Assembly: GCA_051294375.1 (NCBI GenBank)
Contig: CM119264.1
Location: forward strand, 1,285,923 to 1,349,922
Reading direction: 5' to 3'
DNA length: 64,000 nt
From: Paraspadella gotoi
Taxonomy: Eukaryota; Chaetognatha
Under the pieces are notes generated by a model that did not search any database, had not been told where the DNA came from, and saw nothing but the letters and a program-made list of their open reading frames with translations. Within the stretch, counting starts at the first letter, position 1; each line of letters opens with the position of its first letter. The position numbers and the translations under genes are program-made. This document shows, piece by piece, positions 56,018 through 64,000 of this stretch.

Positions 56018-59000
56018 GTGAGGATTGCAGGGGGTGATAAACTGTTTGAACTGGGATATTCTATTAGACGTAAATATGTATGAATTTAGTCCTTTTGATT
56101 GACACAGAAGATGCCAGATTTTTGTCTCATTGTCGATAAGTTTCTCTGAATGTGTGATTTGGTTATGGTTTTTTTGTTGTGGAACTATCAAGGCTAAGCG
56201 AGGCTACGAAGTTCTCTTCAGATTTTATGAACTTGTTAAATAATAATGGAGATAACTACAGAAATTAAATTGTTCGGCAGGGCTAGCGTTGTTCAAACAG
56301 TAGTTTTCTTAGAATATTTGGTTAATGGTTATAGTTGGTTATACCGTAACTTGAAGTTACCTAATCAATTTTTAATTTGTTTATCAAAAACATCAGTTTT
56401 TCAATTATGTTATAACACTTTTTCTTTTCAGAATTGGCCTTTAAGCAGGCTGCGGCGGCTTCCGGCAACACATCTTTTCTTGAGACCTTCAACCGTTTTA
56501 TCAACACAGTTTTGACTCAGAACGGCGGTGAGATTCTTTTTGTTACGTCTACCCAACTAATTGTAACTAATTAACTCTCGCTATCTGACTAACATGTTTA
56601 AAATTAAACTCCAGGCCATCCGGTGAACCTGAGTACAACTAACGGCGTCGTGAGTGGTAATGATGTCGATCCAATTACACGGAATTCGAAAGGACCGATC
56701 TTTTGCGTCGTTTTGTTCAGGTGAGAGAACCTAAGTCTAAAGAATCGCTCGAAATGTGAATTTTTCGTTGAAATTTCAACCTTCCTTTCTCATAAATGGT
56801 TTTGGGCGGCCGGTTATGCTCATGATTAAAGACAAACCAAAGTAAAGATGCGTGAAAACTACCACTCATAGACAAACAAGGTTAATGTTATGTATTAAAC
56901 TATTTTCAATCTTTTTAGAACTAAATTTTATTCGAAACTATACGATCTTTACAAATAAGTTCTGTTTCATGTCTCGAGCCAAAAAAGATTCTTTACCTTC
57001 ACAGCCACAATTCGTATAAAACATTTCGTTACAACTTTCAGATGGTTTATACAAAGCATTAATTTAAAAATTCTAGATCATAAAAGATGAGAGTTTTTTT
57101 TGCGAGGTTCAAATAAGGACCCCTTGTCATTACTCAGGTAAAGCAAGATAAGTCCATTTTATTCACGCAGAGTTCTAATAGGGTTACCTGTTCAGAGAAA
57201 AGATCATCTTATCAACGTCTGTGTATAGGTTTTGTGAAATATACATATGTATATCTTAGATAGTCGAAATATTAATTTAAATATTCAGGCAAGGCTCCGG
57301 ACGACACTACGCGTCATGTTCCCTGCGAAGGATGCAAGGGATTTTTCAGAGGTCGCATCCGTAAACCCTCGGGCTACGCAATGTCGCGGCAACATGACTG
57401 TCCCATCAACAAGCCACAATCGCAAATCGATGTCATACTGCCGATGCAGAAATGCTGGCCGGCCGAATGCGATTCCGATTCTGTAAAGCGAAAGGAAACC
57501 TCTTCTCCCTCCATTAATTCGGTTGGTTGAGAATCATATAACTTAGTCGTTCTTTATAACATTTGAAAGAGTTTTATAGAAACATTTAAACTGGCTTCAT
57601 TGTAGGGAAGCCGGGTATTGGGACTGAGTCTTGATTCAAAGCTTGGTCAGGGTCTGCTAGAAAATTTGAGGAAGCTGAGGCCTATCTAAAGGCGGAGGCA
57701 ATTATTTATTTTTAATAATGCATAATTTTTTATATTGGTTGTAGGCAATTATATAAACATTTTTTTTAGGCTTTCTTCGAACAAACAAACAAATGTATCT
57801 TTTTCAGAGCCAAAGACTCTCGCGCGAGTCCGGGTGCTCGGTCGCCGGTCCCGGCACCGCCGTTACTGCCTACTTGAGTCAGATGGCAAGAAAGTTCGCG
57901 CCGCTCCCGCGCGCCATCTCCACCGGGACGAATCCGCGATCGCTGCGACGCCCCACCGTGAAGACAACAACCTCAGTCCTCTCGCTTCGGGACGTCAGCA
58001 TCACGGTGCGCCACCGCCGTCAAACGCGAGCGTGACGACGAGAGCTTCGAGAAACAAAGACAGTGGAGGAAAAAGATCTCAAGAGTTTTTGGCAAAGTTG
58101 TCAACACAATTGAAGCCATCCAGATTCCAAAGAAATGCAATCCAAGGTAACGCTTTTTAAAGCTTAATATCGAGTTACTCATGTTAACTTTACACTTGAA
58201 TCGATCATTTTTAGCTCGCACATCGACACCCGACTCTGAGGAGGACGAACGCCGTCGTCGTCATCTCGTCATTGCGACCCGAAATCGGAAATGAGTCGAC
58301 GTCTCAATCTTCTCTCGTTTCTCTCCTCCACTGCGCCGATCTCTTCCACAGTAAAGAGACGAAAGTAAGTTTTAAAAAAGTGAGGGCAGACTTACTCGAA
58401 CTTGCCTTACCTTTCTTCACCGTCATCTCTTTTCCAGGAAACCCTCGTCGACGACGCCTCGCGTCCCCGCTTGGCATCGTCCATCCTCCTCCACCGACAA
58501 GATTCGCTCTCGGCGCCATCCTCCAACTCCTCTTCATCCTCCCTCCCGCGCTGCTTTGATTTCGCCTTCGCAGTTCGACTTCCCGTTCTCCGCTCCGCCG
58601 GCGGCCACTACCTCACACTCAAACCTTTATCTTGAATCTGGTGAGGAAATTACGAGACGAACTCATCTCAAATGAGATGAGATCATCAATCTCATTTTTA
58701 TATGGTCGTGTTGACATTGAGTTAAGGATCAATTCAATCTCAAATTGTTAATTTATTCTGTTTGGACATTTAGCATGTTATTTAATACTTTTCCGAATTT
58801 AACAATATTTGTCCTCTCAGCGAGTAAGTTTCTAGTTAAGAGGAAATTACTTAGTGAAAAGGGCGTCCTTTTCTAGAATGTGTCGAGACTCACTCGAATC
58901 CATTTTTTCTCACCGCCTCCCAGCGTCTCGCCTTTTGTTCAATCCATTCATTGATCCGCACGTCGCCGCCTTCTCCATTCAAGTCCGACACTCGGCGACC

Positions 59001-59988
59001 ATCTCCGTCACACCTGGTCGAACTCTTTCTATTAGGTGCGGCCTTGAGATTATAATTTGATTCTCATTATGATTATCGTCATCATCTTCTCCTCAGTTTC
59101 ATCATCATCGTATTCATCACTTGTTATTATCTTTGACATTATCTTGATCTCCAATATTCATCTTTTCTTCATCCTCATCTTCATCTTCATTATTCAACCT
59201 CATCATCCCACCCCTGACCAGGCTTTCGCAGTCCGCGACGATGTCCCTCCGCTCTCCTCAACGCGATCGTGCCAACCTTCAGACGGACGGGATCGACGTC
59301 GGGAACTGCGAAAGATCAAGTGCCACGAGCACATCTGGAAGATCCAGGAGCTCGTCGCCAGGTTTGACGGGAAGAGTCGTTGGCGAACGAGTTGCAAAGT
59401 TTATGTATAACTTAATAATTATTAATAAATAATAAATTCTCCTTCCAGCCTTCGCAATTATCGTGAGCGCCGGCGACTTCGCCTCCTGCGTCTCCTCGTT
59501 GTTTCGCGACGGATTTCCCGGACTTCCGGACCGAGTTGTCGCTGATCTGAACGGAGGCGACTGAGGAACTCTACGATAGATTGCAGAATCAATGGTGAGG
59601 ACAAACTATCATCATCACCTGAAAACAAATGCTTAGTCCAATATATTCCCTTTTTCTAGTCCTCTGGTTCGACTCTGGATCTCCTTAATCGTCGCGAGAA
59701 ATTCGGTCGCCTTTCCTTTGCTGCCGACGTGAGGACTTTTCGGCTGAGTCATCGAGAGCCCTTCTTCGCAGGTCTCATCTATTAAAGTTAAACGACATTT
59801 TTGTATCGTTTTTTGATATAAACAAAATAGAAGTAAATTCAATCGCGGTTTCGACATCTCCGATCCCTTCAGGTCTGACGGCGCATCAGATCGACACCCT
59901 TCTTCCTCATCTCGTCCGCATGGACTCGTTGGAATCACCCGAACAGCCTGCGTCCGCGACGCCCGTCGATTACCCGATCGCCGGTTAG
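55867..59988 (+). CDS. NR2C: NR2C-type nuclear receptor gene (TR2/TR4, HR78-like), indel-damaged
   Basis: NR2C receptors are orphan transcription factors that bind direct repeats of AGGTCA and repress or activate many genes. Twelve plus-strand exons can be traced from an in-frame ATG (55867) to a stop (59986-59988). Seen: CVV at the start of the first zinc finger, CEGCKGFF with the P-box, DCPINK of the second finger, SDSV..K after it, then in the ligand-binding domain RLLF.SIHW-like, LRHTWSELFLLG-like, LRKIKCHEHIWKIQELVARF and ALFFAGL.AHQIDTLLPHLV. The SIHW and EHI.K.QE motifs and the FF.GL...ID...PH C-terminus favour NR2C over COUP-TF, RXR or HNF4. The frame changes inside several exons, most simply explained by base errors. 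A real pseudogene is possible, but intact splice sites argue against it. Confidence 0.78.
56432..56527 (+). CDS. NR2C: NR2C N-terminal region exon
   Basis: After a tttcttttcag acceptor it reads ELAFKQAAAASGNTSFLETF then NRFINTVLTQNGG, ending at a gtgaga donor in phase 1. Assigned by position and phase; the sequence itself is not diagnostic. Confidence 0.6.
56615..56720 (+). CDS. NR2C: NR2C exon leading into first zinc finger
   Basis: Reads GHPVNLSTTNGVVSGNDVDP then ITRNSKGPIFCVV. CVV is the start of a receptor zinc finger (CVVC). One extra T in the run of four at 56711 puts the next cysteine out of frame; without it the exon would end CVVCS at the gtgag donor. Confidence 0.75.
57289..57521 (+). 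CDS. NR2C: NR2C DNA-binding domain exon (frameshifted)
   Basis: Pieces in different frames align with one receptor DNA-binding domain: GKA then SGRHYASCS, CEGCKGFFRGRIRKP, QHDCPINK and DSDSVK.K. P-box EGCKG is typical of NR2 receptors. At least three indels are needed. The acceptor attcag is clear; the 3' end (gttggt) is uncertain. Confidence 0.82.
57808..58146 (+). CDS. NR2C: NR2C hinge exon
   Basis: Bounded by ttttcag and aag|gtaacg. The open frame EPKTLARVRVLGRRSRHRRY ... QEFLAKLSTQLKPSRFQRNA is rich in Arg, Ser and Pro, as expected for a hinge. No diagnostic motif; part of it may be out of frame. Confidence 0.6.
58215..58364 (+). CDS. NR2C: NR2C hinge/LBD-linker exon
   Basis: Bounded by atttttag and gaaa|gtaagt. 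The frame is broken; Asp/Glu/Arg- and Ser-rich. Assigned by position and splice sites. Confidence 0.5.
58438..58640 (+). CDS. NR2C: NR2C linker exon
   Basis: Bounded by ttttccag and ctg|gtgagg; Ser/Pro-rich in all frames. Assigned by position and splice sites. Confidence 0.5.
58877..59035 (+). CDS. NR2C: NR2C ligand-binding domain exon (helix 3 to 5 region)
   Basis: Between ttctag and ag|gtgcgg. Frame-shifted pieces give RL.F.SIHW-like, HVAAF-like and LRHTW then ELFLLG, the helix 3 to helix 5 signature of NR2 receptors, with the HW pair typical of TR2/TR4. Several deletions are present, including one that turns the Trp codon into TGA. Confidence 0.72.
59222..59404 (+). CDS. NR2C: NR2C ligand-binding domain exon (helices 6 to 8)
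   Basis: Reads LRKIKCHEHIWKIQELVARF then DGKS in one frame, preceded in other frames by LLNAIV and LQTDGIDVG. EHI.K.QE matches the corresponding helix of TR2/TR4. The acceptor is accag and the donor approximately tat|gtataa. Confidence 0.8.
59449..59594 (+). CDS. NR2C: NR2C ligand-binding domain exon (helix 8 to 9)
   Basis: After ccttccag it reads AFAIIVSAGDFASCVSSLFR then DGFPG. This corresponds to the YLKAIVLFS-type segment of the family. The donor is atg|gtgagg. The frame is broken in the second half. Confidence 0.65.
59660..59773 (+). CDS. NR2C: NR2C ligand-binding domain exon (helix 10/11)
   Basis: Pieces TLDLLNRREKFGRL, LPT-like and SSRALFFAG align with helices 10-11 (RL...LLLLP.L......LFF.GL). 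The acceptor is ttctag and the donor gcag|gtctca. Confidence 0.72.
59873..59988 (+). CDS. NR2C: NR2C terminal coding exon
   Basis: Joins in phase as FFAG|LTAHQIDTLLPHLVRMDS, then LESPEQPASATPVDYPIAG and a TAG. This aligns with the C-terminal GL.....ID..IPH.L.M segment of TR2/TR4. GC-rich sequence continues to about 60230, open in one frame, likely 3' UTR or a frame-shifted extension. Confidence 0.82.
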
Positions 59989-60369
59989 AGGCGTCGGCGC
60001 TTCGCGCCGACGGACTCCGTCTCGACGAGAAGAGGCGAAGTCGTCGCGAGAATCCGCGCTCCTTCTCCGCTTTCGCCGCGTCGCGACCGTTCGTCAGTCC
60101 GGATCCTTCGCCGCGCGCGATCTTCGCGCAGCGACTTCCGCCGGCGAAAGGATCCGTCGCTTTGAGAGGAATTCGAAAGCTGAGAGGATTTTCGAGAGAG
60201 CGGCCATCGCGTTGGGCAGCTGGTGAGCCTATTCTATCGGAGCGGATTTTAATTGTTATTAGTGATAGAGCAAAACAAATTTTACCACTAAGCGAACGCA
60301 CGAAAAGGAAGTAAAGCGCAATGGCAACGATATGCTAAAAAGTTAGGACAATTTATAAATTTTTATGAT

Positions 60370-60670
60370 TTAAGATGAAGTTATGGCAACAGCCGGGTGC
60401 CTGTGACAGCCCATGGATTGGGCATCTCACTGTGCTTTGGGGGCTTCCGACCTAGTGACGCCTACCAGTTCTGGCGCGGTTTACCTCTAGGACGGTCTTG
60501 CGCTTTGCCACGCAGAGGGAATCCGTTAGGACTGGATGGATGAACACTACGCTTGGATGTGGGTTCCCATCTGAGCCAATGGATGTCTGAACGATAGGTG
60601 GATGTGGAGGCGGTGTGAATATATCCGCCACAAAGTATAATTAGTCGTATCATTAAAGTAATTCGTGATG
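60370..60670. other. Unclassified sequence, possibly a dispersed repeat
   Basis: Balanced composition unlike the flanks (gccgggtgcctgtgacagcc ... ggcggtgtgaatatatccgc), ending at a 25-N gap. No conserved protein segment or clear tRNA promoter boxes recognised. Confidence 0.3.
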
Positions 60671-60702
60671 CTATANNNNNNNNNNNNNNNNNNNNNNNNN
60701 TT

Positions 60703-61055
60703 AAGTTCTCTTGAAGGCTAAGTTTTGACTTTGGACATCAGGGAAATAACATTCGCCGAAAAGTCGCAATAATATGCTCAGCATGGAGATAACGCATGGA
60801 CGATAGCAAAGAGAATTCTGGGAGAGAGAGAAGGCAGCCGTAAACAAAAAATTAAAGAGAGAGACGAGAGAGAGAGACGACCGAGAGCAGAGAGAGACGA
60901 GAGAGATAGAGCAGATGAGAGAGACGGATGGATGAGAGAGATCGATAGTGAGAGATGCTTGCATTGTGAATACGCGATGTGAAAAAGTCAAAGGCAGAAG
61001 TACTATTAAAAACGCAAAAAACCACTTACTAAACGCCAAACCAAGGATTTACTTA
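60703..61055 (+). repeat. Dispersed repeat, right copy flanking the NR2C locus
   Basis: Matches 53222-53610 (ttctcttgaaggctaagttt, ggacatcagg, aagagaattctgggagag), then AG-rich sequence and a gtgaaaaagtcaaaggcaga unit. Confidence 0.75.
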
Positions 61056-61650
61056 AGGCACAGGATCCACTCAATTCTAATATTGTTTAGGAAATCTTAA
61101 TTTTACTGTATCTTAATCATTTCTCACATCTTGGTAAGAGGCTTTTCTATTATAAAAAATAATCGCATAAACTTTTTAAAAAATCTACCTTAAATGCTTC
61201 ATAATAATTTTAACAATTTTTTTTTTCTTCCGGTAAAACTAGATTTTCAATGAGAAGAAAATATTTTTTAAATGTAAGCCTAAATTATCTACAACCATAT
61301 ATTTATTAACTCTAAAAAAACTGAATTTCTCTTACAGTTAAGCTCAATTTTCTTACCTTCTTTATATGTTAACTTCTTCCTTTAAGGTACAAGTCCATAC
61401 TTGGAGGTTGTATCCACGTAATAAGTCTTAAAAACAAACCTACTTCTACACATGTTTTCATATGGGTTTTGATCTTATGAGTTTATAAGTTTAAAGAAAC
61501 TTATCGAATTTAGTTTCAATTTGAGCTTTCTTTACTTTAGTATAATTAATATCATAAAAGTAGTGTGCCCTGTATTTTCTAGGCAAATCTGCGTGAAGAA
61601 AAAAGATCAAATCGTGGAATTGAAAAAAATTAAGAAACATAACCGATTTT

Positions 61651-62028
61651 TTAAGACATTCGGCGAACCGTGAACAATCCATCATCACATCCCTCCGTTG
61701 TGTCAGTTGCTGGTGTAAATCTTGCAGAATTAGTCAATGAAGTACATAATTTTAAACTTTCTGGGACGGACAGTGAAGTTAAAAACGGAAGAGTTTGCAG
61801 CTTCAAACCACGATGGACTCTTCTTGAAGAAAAAATATCTTCACAAAAGGAAATGAATCTATGAGCGCTTTTAAAAATTTTCGTTTCAAAGATTATCAAG
61901 GAAATATCCCAAAAATGACGTAAAATAATCAAATTTTCTATGTTAAGGCAAGCAGAATTTGAAAGTATTTTATTCATGATGAATTGGAGTTCAGTAGACC
62001 TAAAGTAATCACAATGCCAAAATTTCAT
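61651..62028 (-). CDS. Hypothetical 125-codon ORF
   Basis: A minus-strand ORF opening MKFWHCDYFRSTELQFIMNK and ending ATDTTEGCDDGLFTVRRMS, in AT-rich DNA where stops are frequent. It has six cysteines and no low complexity, but no domain or splice signal that I recognise. Could be chance or a degraded mobile-element gene. Confidence 0.2.
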   Translation of the reverse strand: MKFWHCDYFRSTELQFIMNKILSNSACLNIENLIILRHFWDISLIIFETKIFKSAHRFISFCEDIFSSRRVHRGLKLQTLPFLTSLSVPESLKLCTSLTNSARFTPATDTTEGCDDGLFTVRRMS

Positions 62029-62229
62029 ATGAGAATAACCGCCTTACCGTTTGCAGGCTGCAACTTCTTCAAATAGGGTTTTCTTTTATTTATTATAGCT
62101 CACCAATAAAAATCGAAAAAAGCGATAACGCCTTTGAAAAAATAGTTAAAGTGAATACATTTCGGGAATCGTCAGGAGCTCTCCTTTCGAAATCAGCTCA
62201 GGTTTTAGCCCGTACATTATAATTTGAAT

Positions 62230-62436
62230 GATGTGATCCCGGACCGTTAAGAGGAGAGAGAAGAGAGATTGAGAGAGAGAGAGAGAGAGCAGAAGAGGCG
62301 AGCCGTCCGTTAGAGAGATGGAGATGAGAAAGAGAAGATGAAGAGGAGGCTCATGCATTTAATTGAAACGCGAGTTGAAAAAGTCAAAGCAGAAGTAATT
62401 AACGAAAAACACTACTAAACGCCAAACAAGGATTAC

Positions 62437-62472
<36 letters not shown>

Positions 62473-63060
62473 NNNNNNNNNNNNNNNNNNNNNNNNNCTG
62501 ATAGAGAGATACTGAGAGAGAGAGAGGAGAGAGGGAGAAGAGAGAGAGAGGAGGGTTGGAGACGACCCGGAGAGAGCAGAGAGATGAGAGAGAGAGGCTT
62601 GCATTTATGGAAACGCGAGTTTTGAAAAAGTCACAAGCAGAAGTAATTAACGAAAAACACTACTAAACGCCAAAACAAGGATTACTTTAAGAGAGAGAGA
62701 GACGATGAGAGAGAGAGAGATGATCGAGAGAGATGGAGTAGCTTGGCATTTATGAAACGCGAGTTTGAAAAAGTCAAAGCAGAAGATAGAATTAATCGAA
62801 AACACTTATTAACGGCCAAACAAGGATTACGTTTAGAGGAGAGAGATGAGGAGAGGAGAGGAAGAGCAGAGAAGGAGAGGAGAAGAGACGGATGAGAGAG
62901 AGAGAAGAGATGGAGCAGAGCATAGAGAGAGAAGAGAGCAAAACAAGGAAAAGGTTAGAGCGTTGGTAAAGTGAAGGGTGAGTAAAAGCAGTAAAAATCA
63001 GATGATCTTTCAAGTTCTATGAGTGAAGACGGAGAGAAAAAAAGGAGAGAGGAGTTTAGC
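62230..63060 (+). repeat. Tandem-like repeat of about 230 bp with AG-rich spacers
   Basis: The core gaaacgcgagtttgaaaaag then tcaaagcagaagtaattaac and actaaacgccaaacaaggat recurs at about 62365, 62610 and 62755, and in diverged form at 60965 and 53510. Cores are separated by AG-rich runs of variable length; a 25-N gap is at 62473-62497. Confidence 0.8.
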
Positions 63061-63117
63061 ATATCTGAAAAAATCGGTCGAAAATGCGATGAACAAGCTT
63101 CTTTAACCCTGTGACCC

Positions 63118-63600
63118 AATATTTTCCAAGAACGCCTTGATTTCTTTTCAAATTTGACAAACTAAGTCAAAGTTAAGAGTTAAAATCTACTACTCTTTAA
63201 CGAAGCTTTTAACCTGTACCCTATTTTCCAAGAACGCCTGATTTCTTTTCAAATTTGACAAACTAAGTCAAAGTTAAGAGTTAAAGTTGGAGAGTAGGGT
63301 TAAAGATTCTATTAAGGATTAAGGAAGTGAAAAAGCTTTGGGGTAAGGTTAAGGATTAGATTTAGGGATTATAGTTAGTGATTAGAGTTGAAGATTAGAG
63401 TTAGGGTTTAGAGTTAGGGATTAGAGTTAGGGATTAGAGTTAGGGATTACAGTTAGGCATTAGAGTTAGGAAATAGAGTTCGGGATTAGAGTTAGAGATT
63501 AGAGTTAAGGGTTCAAGATTAGTATTTAAGATTTATTTAAAGTCCAGGTTTGGGATTATTAATTAGGGTTGGGGATTAGCCTAAGAGTTTAACAAGGAAC
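63118..63600 (+). repeat. TTAGGG-like degenerate minisatellite with TIR-family left ends
   Basis: attttccaagaacgcctgat occurs twice (63123 and 63220), resembling the left end of the TIR family. It is followed by gattagagttagggattaga units to about 63520. No right end identified. The remaining 63.6-64 kb shows no gene. Confidence 0.6.
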
Positions 63601-64000
63601 GGTTATATCAAGGTGTTGCGCCGCATTACTTTACTTTTTACTTTTATATCCTTTGTATTTTGCTGTATATAAGACGCGCTCTGTATTGGAATTACATCTT
63701 TAATTCCTAAAAACAAAAGGCGGCGCAAGCCGTCGTTTAAATTTGAGGTTTTTTCCTGTTTTAACAAATGAGCAACAAAGTATAAGTAAGTTTCCTTTGT
63801 AAAAATTGTTGTTCTGTTCTAAAACTTAAGATTAAACTCTGTTTTCTTTGTATAGGATACTGTTTGTATTTGAAAAGAGTTATGAAAATATTAAATTACA
63901 GACTACAGTAAAAGATACGGATTTAGAAATGGATTGAAAATTCCTTTTCACCTGTTCGGTGCCGTAATACTTTGACTAAAATTGTTTCCGATGATAACTA

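Noticed and set aside
59633-60301. 222-codon minus-strand ORF
   Set aside because: It is antisense to the last NR2C exons, whose plus-strand peptides match the family and have splice sites; GC-rich coding DNA often leaves the antisense frame open.

Overview
This is a eukaryotic, intron-rich, repeat-dense genomic window, almost certainly from an invertebrate animal. Three spliced genes can be recognised from conserved protein segments; nothing bacterial (operons, CRISPR, RBS) is present. The species cannot be named from the sequence. The window is dominated by (AG)n/(CT)n, (GAC)n, (ATCA)n and (AAT)n microsatellites, has 14 N gaps (several of exactly 10 or 25 N), and has long stretches that look like unpolished long-read sequence with single-base indels in exons.

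Layout. (1) 114-958, plus strand: the last two coding exons of the AP-2 clathrin adaptor sigma subunit (AP2S1). (2) About 1.3-34.4 kb, minus strand: an agrin-like gene, tail-to-tail with AP2S1. Read right to left it encodes follistatin-type FOLN and Kazal modules, a lustrin/EB-like Cys module, a short Cys segment, two laminin-EGF domains, a further FOLN+Kazal, EGF1, LamG1 (four exons), EGF2 and LamG2 (three exons). Splice sites and phases join almost all of these. A candidate signal-peptide exon lies at 36.26 kb. No SEA domain and no LamG3 are seen. The block at about 12.6-21.5 kb, holding exons from the Cys segment to LamG2, is repeated at about 3.6-12.6 kb as a frameshifted, indel-rich copy, probably an assembly artefact. 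A minisatellite of about 41 bp at 1.7-3.6 kb consists of repeated copies of the LamG2 exon end plus its 5' splice site. (3) 36-53 kb: no gene recognised; simple repeats, minisatellites, a SINE copy, gaps and AT-rich DNA. (4) 55.9-60.0 kb, plus strand: a nuclear receptor of the NR2C (TR2/TR4, Drosophila HR78) group, with DNA-binding and ligand-binding domains both visible but interrupted by small indels. It is flanked by direct repeats at 53.2 and 60.7 kb. (5) 60-64 kb: repeat clusters and AT-rich DNA.

Dispersed elements include a tRNA-derived SINE family, a MITE-like family with terminal inverted repeats and a TTAGGG-like interior (two copies carry SINEs inserted inside them), and a probable LTR with a tRNA-Leu-type primer binding site at 25.0-25.3 kb. 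The three genes act in unrelated processes (endocytosis, extracellular matrix/synapse, transcription) and show no sign of working together.
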